A DNA stretch of 64,000 bases, taken from positions 187,501 to 251,500 of the forward strand of contig NZ_JAQGPL010000001.1 in the NCBI RefSeq assembly GCF_028826105.1. Direction: 5' to 3'. The stretch comes from Paenibacillus humicola. GTDB lineage: Bacteria; Bacillota; Bacilli; Paenibacillales; Paenibacillaceae. This document shows, piece by piece, positions 42,355-51,740 of this stretch (positions are counted from its first letter, which is position 1; each line of letters opens with the position of its first letter). A program made the position numbers and the translations under genes. The notes below the pieces were generated by a model. It was not told the DNA's origin and made no database searches. It was given only the letters and a program-made list of their open reading frames with translations.

Positions 42355-45297
42355 ATGGTGACGGAGCAGGAGCTGCTGGATTTCATGCGCGAGCAGGCCT
42401 ATAAGCCGATGACATACCAGGAGCTGCAGGAGCAGCTGGGAGGCGGGGACGCGGAATCGTTCAAGGCGTTTCTCGTTATGCTGAACGAATTGGAACACGA
42501 AGGGAAAATTATCCGGACGCGCAGCGACCGGTACGGCGTGCCGGAGCGGATGAATTTGCTGCGCGGCCGCGTGCAGGCGCATTCCAAGGGATTTGCGTTT
42601 CTGATTCCGGAGGAGAAGGGGCATCCGGACGTCTATTTGCATGCGAACGATTTGAAAACGGCGATGAACGGCGATACGGTGCTCGTCCGCGTCACGTCCA
42701 AAAGCGAAGGCGGCGGCCGGATGGAGGGCGAGGTCGTCCGCGTCGTGCAGCGGGCCGTGACTCAAGTGGTCGGCACGTTCGAAAATCACGAGACCTACGG
42801 CTTTGTGCTGCCCGACGATAAGCGGATCAACCGGGATATTTTCATCCCGCAGGACGGCTTCAAAGGGGCGGTAACGGGCCAAAAGGTCGTGGCGCGCATC
42901 GTCTCGTATCCGGAAGGGCGTTCGGCCGCCGAAGGGGAAATCGTTGAAATTCTCGGGCACAAGGACGATCCGGGCGTCGACATTCTGTCCATCATTCGCA
43001 AGCATCAGCTGCCGGAGAGCTTCCCGGAAGAGGTGACGGCGGAAGCGGAAGCCGCGCCCGATTCGATTGCCGAAGAGGAAATCGTCCGCCAGGGACGGCG
43101 CGATTTGCGAAATAAAGTGATCGTGACGATCGACGGCGAGGATGCGAAGGATCTTGACGACGCGGTCAACGTCGAGCGGCTGGAGAACGGCAACTACGTG
43201 CTTGGCGTGCATATCGCGGACGTGAGCTATTATGTGCGCGAGAACTCCGAGCTGGACCGGGAGGCGTACCGCCGCGGCTGCAGCGTGTATCTGGTCGACC
43301 GGGTCATCCCGATGCTGCCGCACCGGCTGTCGAACGGCATTTGCTCGCTGAATCCGAAGGTGGACCGGCTGACGATGTCGTGCGAGATGGAATTCGACGC
43401 AAAAACGCTGAAAAGGGTGCGACACGACGTCTTTACGAGCGTCATTCGCACAAAGGAGCGGATGACGTACACGAACGTCCGCAAAATTGTACAGGACGAG
43501 GATCCGGAAGTGACCGAGCGGTACGCCGATCTCGTCGATACGTTCAAGCTGATGGAAGAGCTGGCGATGCGGCTGCGCGACATGCGCATGAAGCGGGGCG
43601 CGATAGACTTCGATTTTGTCGAGGCGAAGGTGCTCGTGGATGCGGAAGGCAAGCCGGTCGATATCGTGAAACGCGAGCGCTCGGTGGCCGAGCAGATCAT
43701 CGAAGAATTTATGCTGGCGGCGAACGAGACGGTGGCGGAGCATTTCTACTGGCTGCGCGTGCCGTTTCTGTACCGGATTCACGAAAATCCGGATTCGGAG
43801 AAGCTGCTGCATTTCGTGCAGTTCGCGGCGAATTTCGGGTATAAAGTGAAAGGTAAAGGAAATGCGATCCATCCGCGTGCGCTGCAATCGCTGCTCGAGG
43901 AAATTCGCGGGACGAAGGAGCAGACGGTTATCTCGACCGTGATGCTGCGCTCGATGAAGCAGGCGCGCTACGAGGCGGAGAGCCTGGGCCATTTCGGCCT
44001 GGCGGCGGAGTTTTATTCGCATTTCACGTCGCCGATCCGGCGGTACCCGGACCTTATCATCCACCGTGTCATCCGCGAGGTGCTGGAGAACGGCGGTTTT
44101 CTGCCGGACGCGCGCCTCGAGGCGATGACTGCGAAAATGCCGGACATCGCGCAGCAGTCTTCGGAGCGGGAGCGCGTCGCCGTTGAGGCGGAGCGCGATA
44201 CGGAGAAGCTGAAAAAAGCGGAATTCATGCTGGACAAGATCGGCGAGGAATACGACGGCATCATCAGCAGCGTGACGAGCTTCGGCATCTTCGTCGAGCT
44301 TGACAATACGGTGGAGGGCTTGATCCGGCTCAGCTACTTGGCCGACGATTATTATCATTTTGACGAGCAGCATATGCTGCTGATCGGCGAGCGCACGTCG
44401 AAAATATTCCGCATCGGCGATGAGGTGCGCATTCGCGTCGAGAATGTCAATATGAGCGAATACACCATCGATTTCACGATGGTGGAAGCGCGCAGCGCGA
44501 GGCGCGGCGATAGAGCCGCGTTTGGCGCCGGCAAGAGCGGCGGCGGCCGCGGGCGCGGCAAGGCGCAGGGCGGGCCGCGCGAACGCGAAGCGGCCGGCGG
44601 CCGCAGCGCGGAAGGCGCGCCGGGGCGAAGCGGGCGCGGCTCGCGCGAGAACGCGCCGGGCGGGCGGAGCCGCGAAGCGGGCCGCACAGGCGGCGCCGCC
44701 GCCGGTTCCGCCGCAGCGGGCGAGCGAAGCGGCCGCCGCGGCAGCGGTGCGGCCGGGGGCGGCGGGATGATCCCCGCCCGGAGACGCAGCGCGGACGAGG
44801 AGCGCGGCTGGAAGCCCGAGGACGATTACAATCTCGACCGGATTCTCGGCATCGAGGACAATAGTGCTGATACGGGGTCTGCCCGGCCCGGGCTCAGCGG
44901 CGATTCACCGAACGGCGAAGCGCGTAAAGGCGCGGTGCGCACCGACATGTGGGGGCTCCCGATCCTGGGAACCGACAGCGGCACTATCGACGGCGGCGAA
45001 GACGACGATTATTACACGGGCGGCCGGGATAACCGCGGCGGCAGACGTTCGGGCGGAAATCGCGCAGCAGGTACGGGATCGAGAGGAGCGGCGGCAGGCG
45101 AACGCGGCGGGCGACGCGGCGGCTCGGCCCGCAAGAATGGGGCTTCGGCTCCGGACGGGTCTTCCAAGCGCAAGAAAACGCCGGGCAGCGGCATTATTAA
45201 CGCTTCGGGACAAGAAGCCCCCGCTTCGGCCAAGCCGCACAAGAAGAAAAGCGGTGGCAACGCTACAGCGGCCTTTGTTAGGAAGAAACGGAAGTAG
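42355..45297 (+). CDS. rnr: Ribonuclease R with a long basic glycine/arginine-rich C-terminal tail
   Basis: A 980-residue 3'-5' exoribonuclease. In order: an N-terminal winged helix (about 1-65), cold-shock domains (about 70-220), the RNB domain (about 245-590) with [12 protein letters not shown] and [11 protein letters not shown] metal-binding aspartates and [16 protein letters not shown], and the S1 domain (about 628-711). Usual RNase R ends soon after S1 (770-820 residues); here about 268 more residues follow, rich in Gly, Arg, Ala and Ser with RGG/RG repeats, an acidic patch ([11 protein letters not shown]) and a lysine-rich end. Such tails bind RNA or ribosomes. It sits upstream of smpB and ssrA, as in many bacteria, consistent with trans-translation. 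Confidence 0.95.
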   Translation: MVTEQELLDFMREQAYKPMTYQELQEQLGGGDAESFKAFLVMLNELEHEGKIIRTRSDRYGVPERMNLLRGRVQAHSKGFAFLIPEEKGHPDVYLHANDLKTAMNGDTVLVRVTSKSEGGGRMEGEVVRVVQRAVTQVVGTFENHETYGFVLPDDKRINRDIFIPQDGFKGAVTGQKVVARIVSYPEGRSAAEGEIVEILGHKDDPGVDILSIIRKHQLPESFPEEVTAEAEAAPDSIAEEEIVRQGRRDLRNKVIVTIDGEDAKDLDDAVNVERLENGNYVLGVHIADVSYYVRENSELDREAYRRGCSVYLVDRVIPMLPHRLSNGICSLNPKVDRLTMSCEMEFDAKTLKRVRHDVFTSVIRTKERMTYTNVRKIVQDEDPEVTERYADLVDTFKLMEELAMRLRDMRMKRGAIDFDFVEAKVLVDAEGKPVDIVKRERSVAEQIIEEFMLAANETVAEHFYWLRVPFLYRIHENPDSEKLLHFVQFAANFGYKVKGKGNAIHPRALQSLLEEIRGTKEQTVISTVMLRSMKQARYEAESLGHFGLAAEFYSHFTSPIRRYPDLIIHRVIREVLENGGFLPDARLEAMTAKMPDIAQQSSERERVAVEAERDTEKLKKAEFMLDKIGEEYDGIISSVTSFGIFVELDNTVEGLIRLSYLADDYYHFDEQHMLLIGERTSKIFRIGDEVRIRVENVNMSEYTIDFTMVEARSARRGDRAAFGAGKSGGGRGRGKAQGGPREREAAGGRSAEGAPGRSGRGSRENAPGGRSREAGRTGGAAAGSAAAGERSGRRGSGAAGGGGMIPARRRSADEERGWKPEDDYNLDRILGIEDNSADTGSARPGLSGDSPNGEARKGAVRTDMWGLPILGTDSGTIDGGEDDDYYTGGRDNRGGRRSGGNRAAGTGSRGAAAGERGGRRGGSARKNGASAPDGSSKRKKTPGSGIINASGQEAPASAKPHKKKSGGNATAAFVRKKRK

Positions 45298-45638
45298 TAT
45301 GCCGAAGTGCTTCCCGCTCAGCTTGGCGGGTCGTTAGCCTTCGGAGGTGCGGTGACGGTTGGCGGCCGCCCATTAGGCCCTCCGGAGCTCGTGTACATGA
45401 CGAGCGATCCGGAGGCCCGCCTGCTTGCTGAGATGTCCGAATTGCACGTAGTACCTTCAATGGCGCTTGCGTCCCGCTTCACCCTCGCGGTAACGTACGG
45501 CTATAACGGTTTTGGCGTCTTGCGTTCGCTCGTTAAAGTTGTTACAATGGATTCCTAGATCAGCCTGTCAGGAGACCGAATCCATTGGTTTCGGCGGATT
45601 TGCGGAGCTGGAATCCGGATTACCGCGAGGTGAAGGAC
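45298..45638 (+). promoter_or_regulatory. rnr-smpB spacer with hairpin and smpB promoter
   Basis: 341 bases. A strong imperfect hairpin at about 45375-45416 (GGCC-TCCGGA-CTCGT arms) has no T-run. The smpB promoter is TTGCGT (45520-45525), 17 bp, TACAAT (45543-45548) with TGT before it. An 83-codon open frame across the stretch has no RBS and runs through the promoter. Confidence 0.65.
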
Positions 45639-46118
45639 ATGGGTAAGAAGAGCGACGGAAAACAGCTCGCCCAGAACAAAAAAGCTTCCCATGACTATTT
45701 CATCGAGGAAACGTACGAAGCGGGCATCGTGCTCATGGGAACGGAGATCAAGTCGCTGCGGACGGGGAAAGCGAACATTAACGATGCGTTCGCAACCATT
45801 CGCAATGGCGAGCTGTTTATTCATAACATGCACATCAGCCCGTTCGAGCAGGGCAACCGCTACAACCCGAGCGATCCGACGCGGGCGCGCAAGCTGCTGC
45901 TGCACAAGTCGCAGATCCACAAGCTGCTTGGGCAATCGAAGCAGGAAGGCTACACGATCGTACCGCTCAAGATTTACGTGCGCAACGGGTATGCGAAGCT
46001 TTTGATCGGCCTTGGCAAAGGCAAGAAGCAGTACGACAAGCGCGAAAGCGCGGCCAAGCGCGACGCGCAGCGCGAAATCCAGCGTGTCCTGAAGGAGAAG
46101 CAGAAGGTATTGAGGTAA
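45639..46118 (+). CDS. smpB: SsrA-binding protein SmpB
   Basis: A 159-residue tmRNA partner that delivers tmRNA to stalled ribosomes. [33 protein letters not shown] and [13 protein letters not shown] are hallmark stretches, and the basic C-terminal tail [20 protein letters not shown] enters the mRNA channel. The ATG at 45639 follows GAGGTG; the longer open frame is not conserved. It lies 238 bp upstream of its RNA partner ssrA. Confidence 0.95.
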   Translation: MGKKSDGKQLAQNKKASHDYFIEETYEAGIVLMGTEIKSLRTGKANINDAFATIRNGELFIHNMHISPFEQGNRYNPSDPTRARKLLLHKSQIHKLLGQSKQEGYTIVPLKIYVRNGYAKLLIGLGKGKKQYDKRESAAKRDAQREIQRVLKEKQKVLR

Positions 46119-46220
46119 GCATGGCGGGAACACGCAGAGGCATCACTCGGGGCATTTTCCGAAAGTGGTTCTCGAGACCATGCCTGCCAGCAAGACACCG
46201 GCCCGCCGGGCCTGTAAATG

Positions 46221-46229
46221 TGTTATACT
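46221..46229 (+). promoter_or_regulatory. Probable ssrA promoter (extended -10)
   Basis: TGT-TATACT with no clear -35, about 128 bases upstream of mature tmRNA. The intervening leader would be removed by RNase P. No better promoter is visible closer to the gene. Confidence 0.45.
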
Positions 46230-46356
46230 AAGGAAGCAGCAGCATGCTGCACGACTTATGCTCGAAGCGAAGCTGCCGGCCGGCATGGCCGCACCGCGAA
46301 TGAGCGCTTGACCCGCTAAACGGAACGCGGAAGCAGCGAGGCCGTTTATGCAGCTT

Positions 46357-46723
46357 GGGGGCGTTTATGGATTCGACGGGGATAGTTCGAGCATGGGTTG
46401 CGGGTAGCGGGGACGCGTCCGCTTCATCAACGCTAAAGCCAATTAACTGGCAAACAACAACAATCCTACGCTTTAGCAGCTTAACAACCTGTTAGCGTGC
46501 TCCTCTCCTGCATCGCCCATGTGCCGGATGTAGGGGCTCAACTTTAGTGGGATACGCCGATTCGGTCTCCGCCTGGGGTCGACGGAAGAAGACAATCAGG
46601 CTGACCTTCTCGATAGCCGGTTACGGGGCGCTTGAGTCGGTGACATCAAAACCGTGACTACACCCGTAGAAGCCTGTGTGGCGTTATTTTCGGACAGGGG
46701 TTCAAATCCCCTCGCCTCCACCA
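46357..46723 (+). ncRNA. ssrA: Transfer-messenger RNA (tmRNA)
   Basis: A 367-nt one-piece tmRNA. The 5' end GGGGGCGTTTATGGATTCGAC and the 3' end, with T-loop GGTTCAAATCCC and encoded CCA, form the tRNA-like acceptor (GGGGGCG with CGCCTCC). The tag frame reads GKQQQSYALAA and stop at 46449-46484, probably preceded by a resume codon at 46446. The ALAA end is the usual ClpXP degron. Pseudoknot-forming segments surround it. A terminator follows. Confidence 0.95.
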
Positions 46724-46725
46724 TC

Positions 46726-46755
46726 AAAAACCCGACCGCGAGAGGTCGGGTTTTT
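46726..46755. terminator. Bidirectional terminator (ssrA / dehydrogenase gene)
   Basis: A symmetric stem AAAAACCCGACC/GGTCGGGTTTTT with loop GCGAGA; T-runs exist on both strands, serving ssrA on plus and the dehydrogenase gene on minus. Confidence 0.92.
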
Positions 46756-46843
46756 GCTATGCATTTTTATCGATGCATTGTTCTTGGATGGCCGAAAAGA
46801 ATTTTATACAAGAGGGTTTTCATAATTATGACGCGGCTACCGG

Positions 46844-47824
46844 TCAAATTAACGGCTCGACCCCGAATTCGGCTGCCGTATCCAGCAGCAGCTGGCGGTT
46901 GTGCAGGCTGAGCGGAATGCCCTCGGCGCTCCAGGCTTGCATGCGCTGCAGCTCGAGGACGCCGGGCAGCGTCGCTTTTTCGTACCCCGGCATGGGCTTC
47001 ATTTGGCTGGTTACCCGCATGTAGACATCCATTTCGCTTTTGAACGCGTCCGCCGGGATGAAGCGGTTGATGTCCAGCGCGATGATCAGCGATCCCTGAT
47101 TGGAGCCGGAATAACGACGTACCGCTCGTTCTTCTTCCACCGGGACGCCTGCGAGGAAGCCCCCGAGCGCCTGGCACATATAACCGATCCCCATGCTGCG
47201 GAACACCAGCCCCGGCGCCAGGTTGAACAGCTCCGGCACGTGCGGGGAATCCGGGTACAAATCGTGCATGGCGCCGAAATCGAGGACCATCGGTACGGCT
47301 TCTCCAGCCGGAACGGCAAAGGACATGGGCGAACCGCCCGCCGCCTGCATGATGGAATCCTCCGGTTTCAGGGTCAGCTGGTGACCGGACGTGACATACC
47401 CGATCAGACCGTTCTCCGCCAGAAAACGGGAATAAATGCCCGCCGCTCCGATGTGGCCGTGGTTCCTGGTGACCGCCGCTGCAATGCCGTGCGTGCGGCA
47501 GCGCTCGACCAGGATCTCCGCAGCCGAAGAAGCGGGGAAATAGCCGAGTCCCCCGTCGCCGTCGACGACGATTGTGCTTCCATGATCACTCGTTATACTC
47601 ACCGCGGGATTCGGATTAATCAGGCCGTCACGCATGATTTGCGCATAGCGGACGATCTGGATCGAGCCGTGACTGAAATTTCCGCGAAGGTCGTTTTTAA
47701 CTAAAAGCCCCGCAAGCAAGTCCGCTTTTTCTTCCGGCATCCCGGCTTGCTGCGCCAGGCGCAGGACGAGCTGCTTCAGCTTGTCCGGCTTCGTTCGGAC
47801 AAACTCTTTCGGTTCTGTGTTCAT
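46844..47824 (-). CDS. Malate/L-lactate dehydrogenase-family (LDH2) oxidoreductase
   Basis: A 326-residue NAD(P)-dependent enzyme of the malate/L-lactate/ureidoglycolate dehydrogenase family, which is unrelated to classical Rossmann LDH. Characteristic parts are DLRGNFSHGSIQ (near 45), the cofactor-binding VTRNHGHIGAAGIYSRF (near 118) and GSNQGSLIIALD (near 245). The 2-oxoacid or hydroxyacid substrate cannot be assigned. GGGAGG lies upstream of the ATG. It is separated from the sortase locus by a hairpin, so it is probably an independent unit. Confidence 0.82.
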   Translation of the reverse strand: MNTEPKEFVRTKPDKLKQLVLRLAQQAGMPEEKADLLAGLLVKNDLRGNFSHGSIQIVRYAQIMRDGLINPNPAVSITSDHGSTIVVDGDGGLGYFPASSAAEILVERCRTHGIAAAVTRNHGHIGAAGIYSRFLAENGLIGYVTSGHQLTLKPEDSIMQAAGGSPMSFAVPAGEAVPMVLDFGAMHDLYPDSPHVPELFNLAPGLVFRSMGIGYMCQALGGFLAGVPVEEERAVRRYSGSNQGSLIIALDINRFIPADAFKSEMDVYMRVTSQMKPMPGYEKATLPGVLELQRMQAWSAEGIPLSLHNRQLLLDTAAEFGVEPLI

Positions 47825-47978
47825 TCCTTCGTTCCTCCCGTTCGATGGCGGCAGCTTGATCTCGTATCGCCTGATACTGCCATCAAATCCGCACGGATAT
47901 AAGATAAAAATACTACGGCCGTCATTTTAAGAACGATAAAAGAGGTTTGCCGCGAAGGTCCTTCGCTGGGAGTACCCG

Positions 47979-48020
47979 AAAACATAACGGCAGCCCGGGA
48001 CAAGCCCGGCTGCCGTTATG
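47979..48020 (-). terminator. Terminator behind the LPXTG adhesin gene
   Basis: A very strong hairpin with 13-bp outer arms CATAACGGCAGCC/GGCTGCCGTTATG and further inner pairing, followed on the minus strand by TTTT, 19 bases beyond the stop codon. Confidence 0.8.
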
Positions 48021-48038
48021 GGATGGGAAACGGAAAGG

Positions 48039-51000
48039 TTACCCTTTAGCGAACCACTTTTTTCTCCATAAAACGATACCCAGCAAAACGGCCGCCAGCC
48101 CCGCCGCTTGAACGGGCAGGTGACTGGTTTCTCCGGTTTTGGGAAGCTCGTCCGTGCCTTGCGGCGGCTTGCCAGAAATGCCTCCAAGCGGAACACCGCT
48201 GTCGCCGTCAATTGTCGTACCCTGACCTGACGGCGGGGTTACCGGTTTGACCGGAGGTGTCACCGGCTTGACCGGAGGAGCCGTCGGAACAGTCGGCGGC
48301 GTCCCCGTAATGATCGGCGGCGTCGTCGGATTGCCCGGAGGTGTCGTCGGCCCACCTGGAGGTGTCGTCGGTCCACCTGGAGGTGTCGTCGGTCCACCCG
48401 GAGGATTCGTCGGCCCACCTGGAGGTGTCGTCGGACCACCTGGAGGTGTCGTCGGTCCACCTGGCGGATTCGTCGGACCACCTGGAGGATTCGTCGGTCC
48501 ACCTGGAGGATTCGTCGGACCACCTGGCGGCGTCGTCATCGGATTGTTCGGAATATCCAGCTCAACGCCTGCGGTGGAATTGATCGTGACCGCGTGGTCG
48601 CTGTCGTCCAGCTGATATCCGGCCGGTGCCGCCGTTTCTCTAACGACATAGTCGCCTGCCGGCAAATTGTTGAATACGATTGAGCCGGTCGAATCCGTCG
48701 TCAGCGTATTCAACAGCGTAAGGTCATCGCCCGATTTCTTATAAAGCTCGAAGGTGGCTCCGCTAAGCAGCACGGTATCGTCGTCAGCGTCCACTTTCTT
48801 AATCGTGAGCGAGCCTCTTTCCCCGCTGCCGGTGCCCGATCCGCTCGAAACACCGACAACAACGTCCGTGGTCGTTTCCTTGGTGACCGTGGTTACGTTA
48901 TTGCCGCTCAGGCTGGCGGTATTCGATACGGTGTCATAATTTTTGGCGGTAATCATGGATTGATATTCCAAAATATACGCCGATGTGATCGGGTGCAGGA
49001 AGCTCAGCTCGAAGGATTGCTTTCCGCTGTTATCGGTTTGAATATCCAGCGTGTAGTCGGTATCCTTCGTTAATTCGACGCCTTTGGCAAGACTTCCGTT
49101 CGCTGCGACCGTCGTGGCGTACAGATGGAACGAGTCCGGCAGCAGAATCTGGTTGTCCGTTGGCGTATCGGTCAGCTTCGCATCGTTGACCGTCGACTGA
49201 CTGCTGTTGATATTGACGGTCCAGTTGATTTTGTCGCCGCTTTGTACGCCGGTTTTATTGACGTATTCGCCCCCGTGGGGGATGGTGACATAAGCCATCA
49301 GGTTCTTCGATACCTGGTCGGAGCCGTCGAACAGCTTCGCCGTATTGGTAACGGTGCTGTCGATCAGCTGGCCCGCGAGACTCGTCTTGAACTTCACGAA
49401 GTACGGAGACGAAATCGGTTTATCGAAAATAACCCTAAGCGTATTGCTGTTATCGACCGAATAATGATAGTAGGTGTCGTCCACGACCGTACCTGGAATT
49501 GCGTTTCCGTTGGCCGGAATCGTCATGTTATACACAGCCAGCGAAACCGGAACGAGCTGCTGGCCCGATTCCAGCGGGTCCACCAGAACGGCGTTCTCAA
49601 GCGTTTTGCCGTTATAGTTGATCCCGATGTTCCAGGAAAGTTCCTTTGAAATTGCGTTGTAGGAACCCGACTTGAACCCGTTGTTTTTCACTTCGCTGCG
49701 CGGCACGAACGAATTGTAGACCGTTTTCGTCTGCGACGAACCGTAAACGTCGGTCCACGTGACCGTCGTCAGGTTGTCGAAGTTGCTGGTGCCGCTGGCA
49801 GGATCGATCCCATCGTAGTTGAACTTGGTCGTGTAGTAGATCGAGACAGCCGCGGACAGCGGGTGCGTGAACGTCACTTTAAAGCCCGCATCGCCGGAAA
49901 CCGCGCTGTCGACCGTATAATCCGTGCCTTCGACCAGCGCCGTGCTTCCCTGCTTGATCAGCAGCGATCCCGGTACGAGTTGAAGGCCTTTGTGGTAAAA
50001 ACGATCTGTCACGACAACATTGCTCATCGGCTGTTTGTCTTTGTTAAGATCGATTTTCCAGCTGACCGTCTTGGCTTGATAATCGATAGCGCCGACGCCT
50101 TTGGCCAGAACCGACTGCGTAAGACGATGCGTAACCGAATAGCTGGCTCCGCTGCCGACCGTAACGTCGTTCCGGACCGTAGTGTCGTTGATGACCCGGT
50201 CAACGGCCTTTGTTCGATACACGATTTGATAAGCGGAAGTAATGCCGCTGTTGAACTGCACCTTGAAGCCGTTCTTCCCGGTCGCTGTCACGGGCGTTAC
50301 CGTAAATTGTCCGGTCGCTTCATGCCCGAGTATTTCCTTGCCGCTGGAATCCAGCGTAACGGGAAAGACATGGACGGAGCCCGGAACAAGCGCCAGCTCA
50401 TCGTCGAACAAGTCGGTTACCGAAGCGTCGGACTGCGCAATCGACTGCCCGTCATAGTTGTATTTGATGGCCCAATCAATGGTCTGCGCAATCGGATCGT
50501 ACTTGATCACCGACTTGCTCAGAGGGCCGCCGCGTTGAACTTCAACGGTTGCGGATGCTTCAACGGACGGCAGGTTGCTTCCTTCGAATGCAGCCGTATT
50601 GGTATACGAGTTTCCATTGGCGCTGCCGTTAATCGGGGTCGTATACTGAATGCGGTAAGCCGAATGGATCGGGCTGTCCGTGAAGTTGACTTTAAGCACA
50701 TTGCCGTCCGTATGTACCGTGTACTTGCTGCTGTCGACAGGCGCTCCTTGGCTGACCGTTCCGTCCAGATTGACGTTCAAGTCATAGACGGATACGGTGA
50801 CCGGAACACCCAAGCCTGCAGGGATCGAATCGGTCACGACGGCATTTTCCACAGTATCAAGCGCCTTGTTCACATCGACGGTCCAATTGATGTTTTGCGC
50901 GTTGAAGCCTGCGGCCGTACCGCTTTTCTCAATGGTCGAGCTTACGTCCGGTCTGAAATGAAGCGTAAAAACCTGTTCGCCGGATCGAATCGGAATGCTG

Positions 51001-51476
51001 ACCGTCTGCGTCGTGCTTCCAGTCATATGGGAAACATCGAATTGCGTATTAAAGGAAAGCGTTCCATGAATATTGAAATGCGATTCAATAAAATCGTTGA
51101 ACGTAATGACGACCTGGTGCGTCGTATGGTCGGCGCTGAAAGTCCCTACATTCTCGTCGCCTGATACAAGAGGCCCATGGATATCGTTATATAGTAAAAA
51201 GGCCTGGGGAAGCGTGAAGGTGAATTCATCCCCGGCATGATAACCATGGCCATCCGGCAGCGACCAGTTATAGTCGAGCTTCACCCTGGAATTCTGGTCA
51301 TAAACCGTGTCGGTTACCGGATGTCCGGCGGAATCGTAAACCGACATCGTTACACTATCGATGATGTTGTCCGGGATGGCCGCCGCACTTGCTTGCGTCA
51401 GGAAGCCGAACCCGTAGTTGCACTGCAGAAGCATCATGAACATGACGAGCAGCGCGCTGACCTTTCTCTTTACCAT
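48039..51476 (-). CDS. LPXTG-anchored surface adhesin with repeated Ig-like domains
   Basis: A 1145-residue cell-wall protein. The signal peptide (MVKRKVSALLVMFMMLL, cleavage near QASAAA, residue 32) is followed by a collagen-binding-like N-terminal domain (about 33-180). Then come about five repeats of 125-140 residues (180-873), each with a W(T/A/K)(V/I)-containing strand, a (L/V)VPGS-type turn and an (S/P)(I/L)(S/T)SAY-type ending. A SpaA/Cna-B domain (about 886-978; LTIKKVDADDD, YVVRETAAPAGY, consistent with a Lys-Asn isopeptide bond) follows, then a TTPPGGP repeat stalk (980-1050), LPKTG at 1111-1115, a membrane segment and a basic tail. The class-D-like sortase encoded at 53.2 kb is the likely anchoring enzyme. 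Ligand unknown. Confidence 0.85.
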   Translation of the reverse strand: MVKRKVSALLVMFMMLLQCNYGFGFLTQASAAAIPDNIIDSVTMSVYDSAGHPVTDTVYDQNSRVKLDYNWSLPDGHGYHAGDEFTFTLPQAFLLYNDIHGPLVSGDENVGTFSADHTTHQVVITFNDFIESHFNIHGTLSFNTQFDVSHMTGSTTQTVSIPIRSGEQVFTLHFRPDVSSTIEKSGTAAGFNAQNINWTVDVNKALDTVENAVVTDSIPAGLGVPVTVSVYDLNVNLDGTVSQGAPVDSSKYTVHTDGNVLKVNFTDSPIHSAYRIQYTTPINGSANGNSYTNTAAFEGSNLPSVEASATVEVQRGGPLSKSVIKYDPIAQTIDWAIKYNYDGQSIAQSDASVTDLFDDELALVPGSVHVFPVTLDSSGKEILGHEATGQFTVTPVTATGKNGFKVQFNSGITSAYQIVYRTKAVDRVINDTTVRNDVTVGSGASYSVTHRLTQSVLAKGVGAIDYQAKTVSWKIDLNKDKQPMSNVVVTDRFYHKGLQLVPGSLLIKQGSTALVEGTDYTVDSAVSGDAGFKVTFTHPLSAAVSIYYTTKFNYDGIDPASGTSNFDNLTTVTWTDVYGSSQTKTVYNSFVPRSEVKNNGFKSGSYNAISKELSWNIGINYNGKTLENAVLVDPLESGQQLVPVSLAVYNMTIPANGNAIPGTVVDDTYYHYSVDNSNTLRVIFDKPISSPYFVKFKTSLAGQLIDSTVTNTAKLFDGSDQVSKNLMAYVTIPHGGEYVNKTGVQSGDKINWTVNINSSQSTVNDAKLTDTPTDNQILLPDSFHLYATTVAANGSLAKGVELTKDTDYTLDIQTDNSGKQSFELSFLHPITSAYILEYQSMITAKNYDTVSNTASLSGNNVTTVTKETTTDVVVGVSSGSGTGSGERGSLTIKKVDADDDTVLLSGATFELYKKSGDDLTLLNTLTTDSTGSIVFNNLPAGDYVVRETAAPAGYQLDDSDHAVTINSTAGVELDIPNNPMTTPPGGPTNPPGGPTNPPGGPTNPPGGPTTPPGGPTTPPGGPTNPPGGPTTPPGGPTTPPGGPTTPPGNPTTPPIITGTPPTVPTAPPVKPVTPPVKPVTPPSGQGTTIDGDSGVPLGGISGKPPQGTDELPKTGETSHLPVQAAGLAAVLLGIVLWRKKWFAKG
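48329..48537 (-). repeat. 21-bp tandem repeats encoding a proline-rich stalk
   Basis: Nine to ten copies of a 21-bp unit encode TTPPGGP or TNPPGGP (last copy TTPPGNP). It spaces the adhesin domains from the cell wall. High identity between copies makes copy number prone to change by slippage. Confidence 0.9.
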
Positions 51477-51550
51477 TTTCTGTATGTTGCCTCCATTTCT
51501 GCTAGCAACGAAGTTGCTAACTTGAGTCCAAAGAAGGTGTTATCGTTCAA
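51470..51550 (-). CDS. Possible 26-codon leader peptide overlapping the adhesin start
   Basis: TTG at 51550 is preceded at ten bases by a near-perfect SD, AGGAGGGAGG (51561-51570). The frame (beginning MNDNTFFGLK) runs 26 codons, and its TGG-TAA overlaps the adhesin ATGGTAA. The adhesin itself has only a GGAGG 13 bases upstream. The arrangement suggests translational coupling. No homologue is recognised, so coding is an inference from signals. Confidence 0.45.
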   Translation of the reverse strand: MNDNTFFGLKLATSLLAEMEATYRKW

Positions 51551-51671
51551 ATAAGCGGTTCCTCCCTCCTATCAATTTTCTATCATACTTTCCTGTCTCT
51601 GTTATATACAGGATATTGATTCATCCTTCATTATATATCGGAGGTCCGATCAAATCTATATCCGCAGGGAA

Positions 51672-51702
51672 AATAAGAAATACGCACCATAGGTGCGTAT
51701 TT
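51672..51702 (-). terminator. Terminator behind the transglutaminase-like gene
   Basis: A perfect 11-bp stem AAATACGCACC/GGTGCGTATTT with a three-base loop, T-rich afterwards on the minus strand, 39 bases after the stop codon. A TATAAT box (minus strand, about 51624-51629) beyond it may belong to an adhesin promoter. Confidence 0.75.
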
Positions 51703-51740
51703 AACAATCATTTGCTATTTTAAACTATAATAAACCATTA

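Noticed and set aside
45307..45558. An 83-codon open frame between rnr and smpB
   Set aside because: GTG start without SD; it runs through a strong hairpin and the smpB promoter; no recognisable sequence.
48329..48537. Regular short repeats considered as a CRISPR array
   Set aside because: The units are contiguous, 21 bp, without spacers, and encode a proline-rich stalk in frame.
48247..48615. A glycine/proline-rich plus-strand frame opposite the adhesin stalk
   Set aside because: It is the antisense reading of the 21-bp repeat array.
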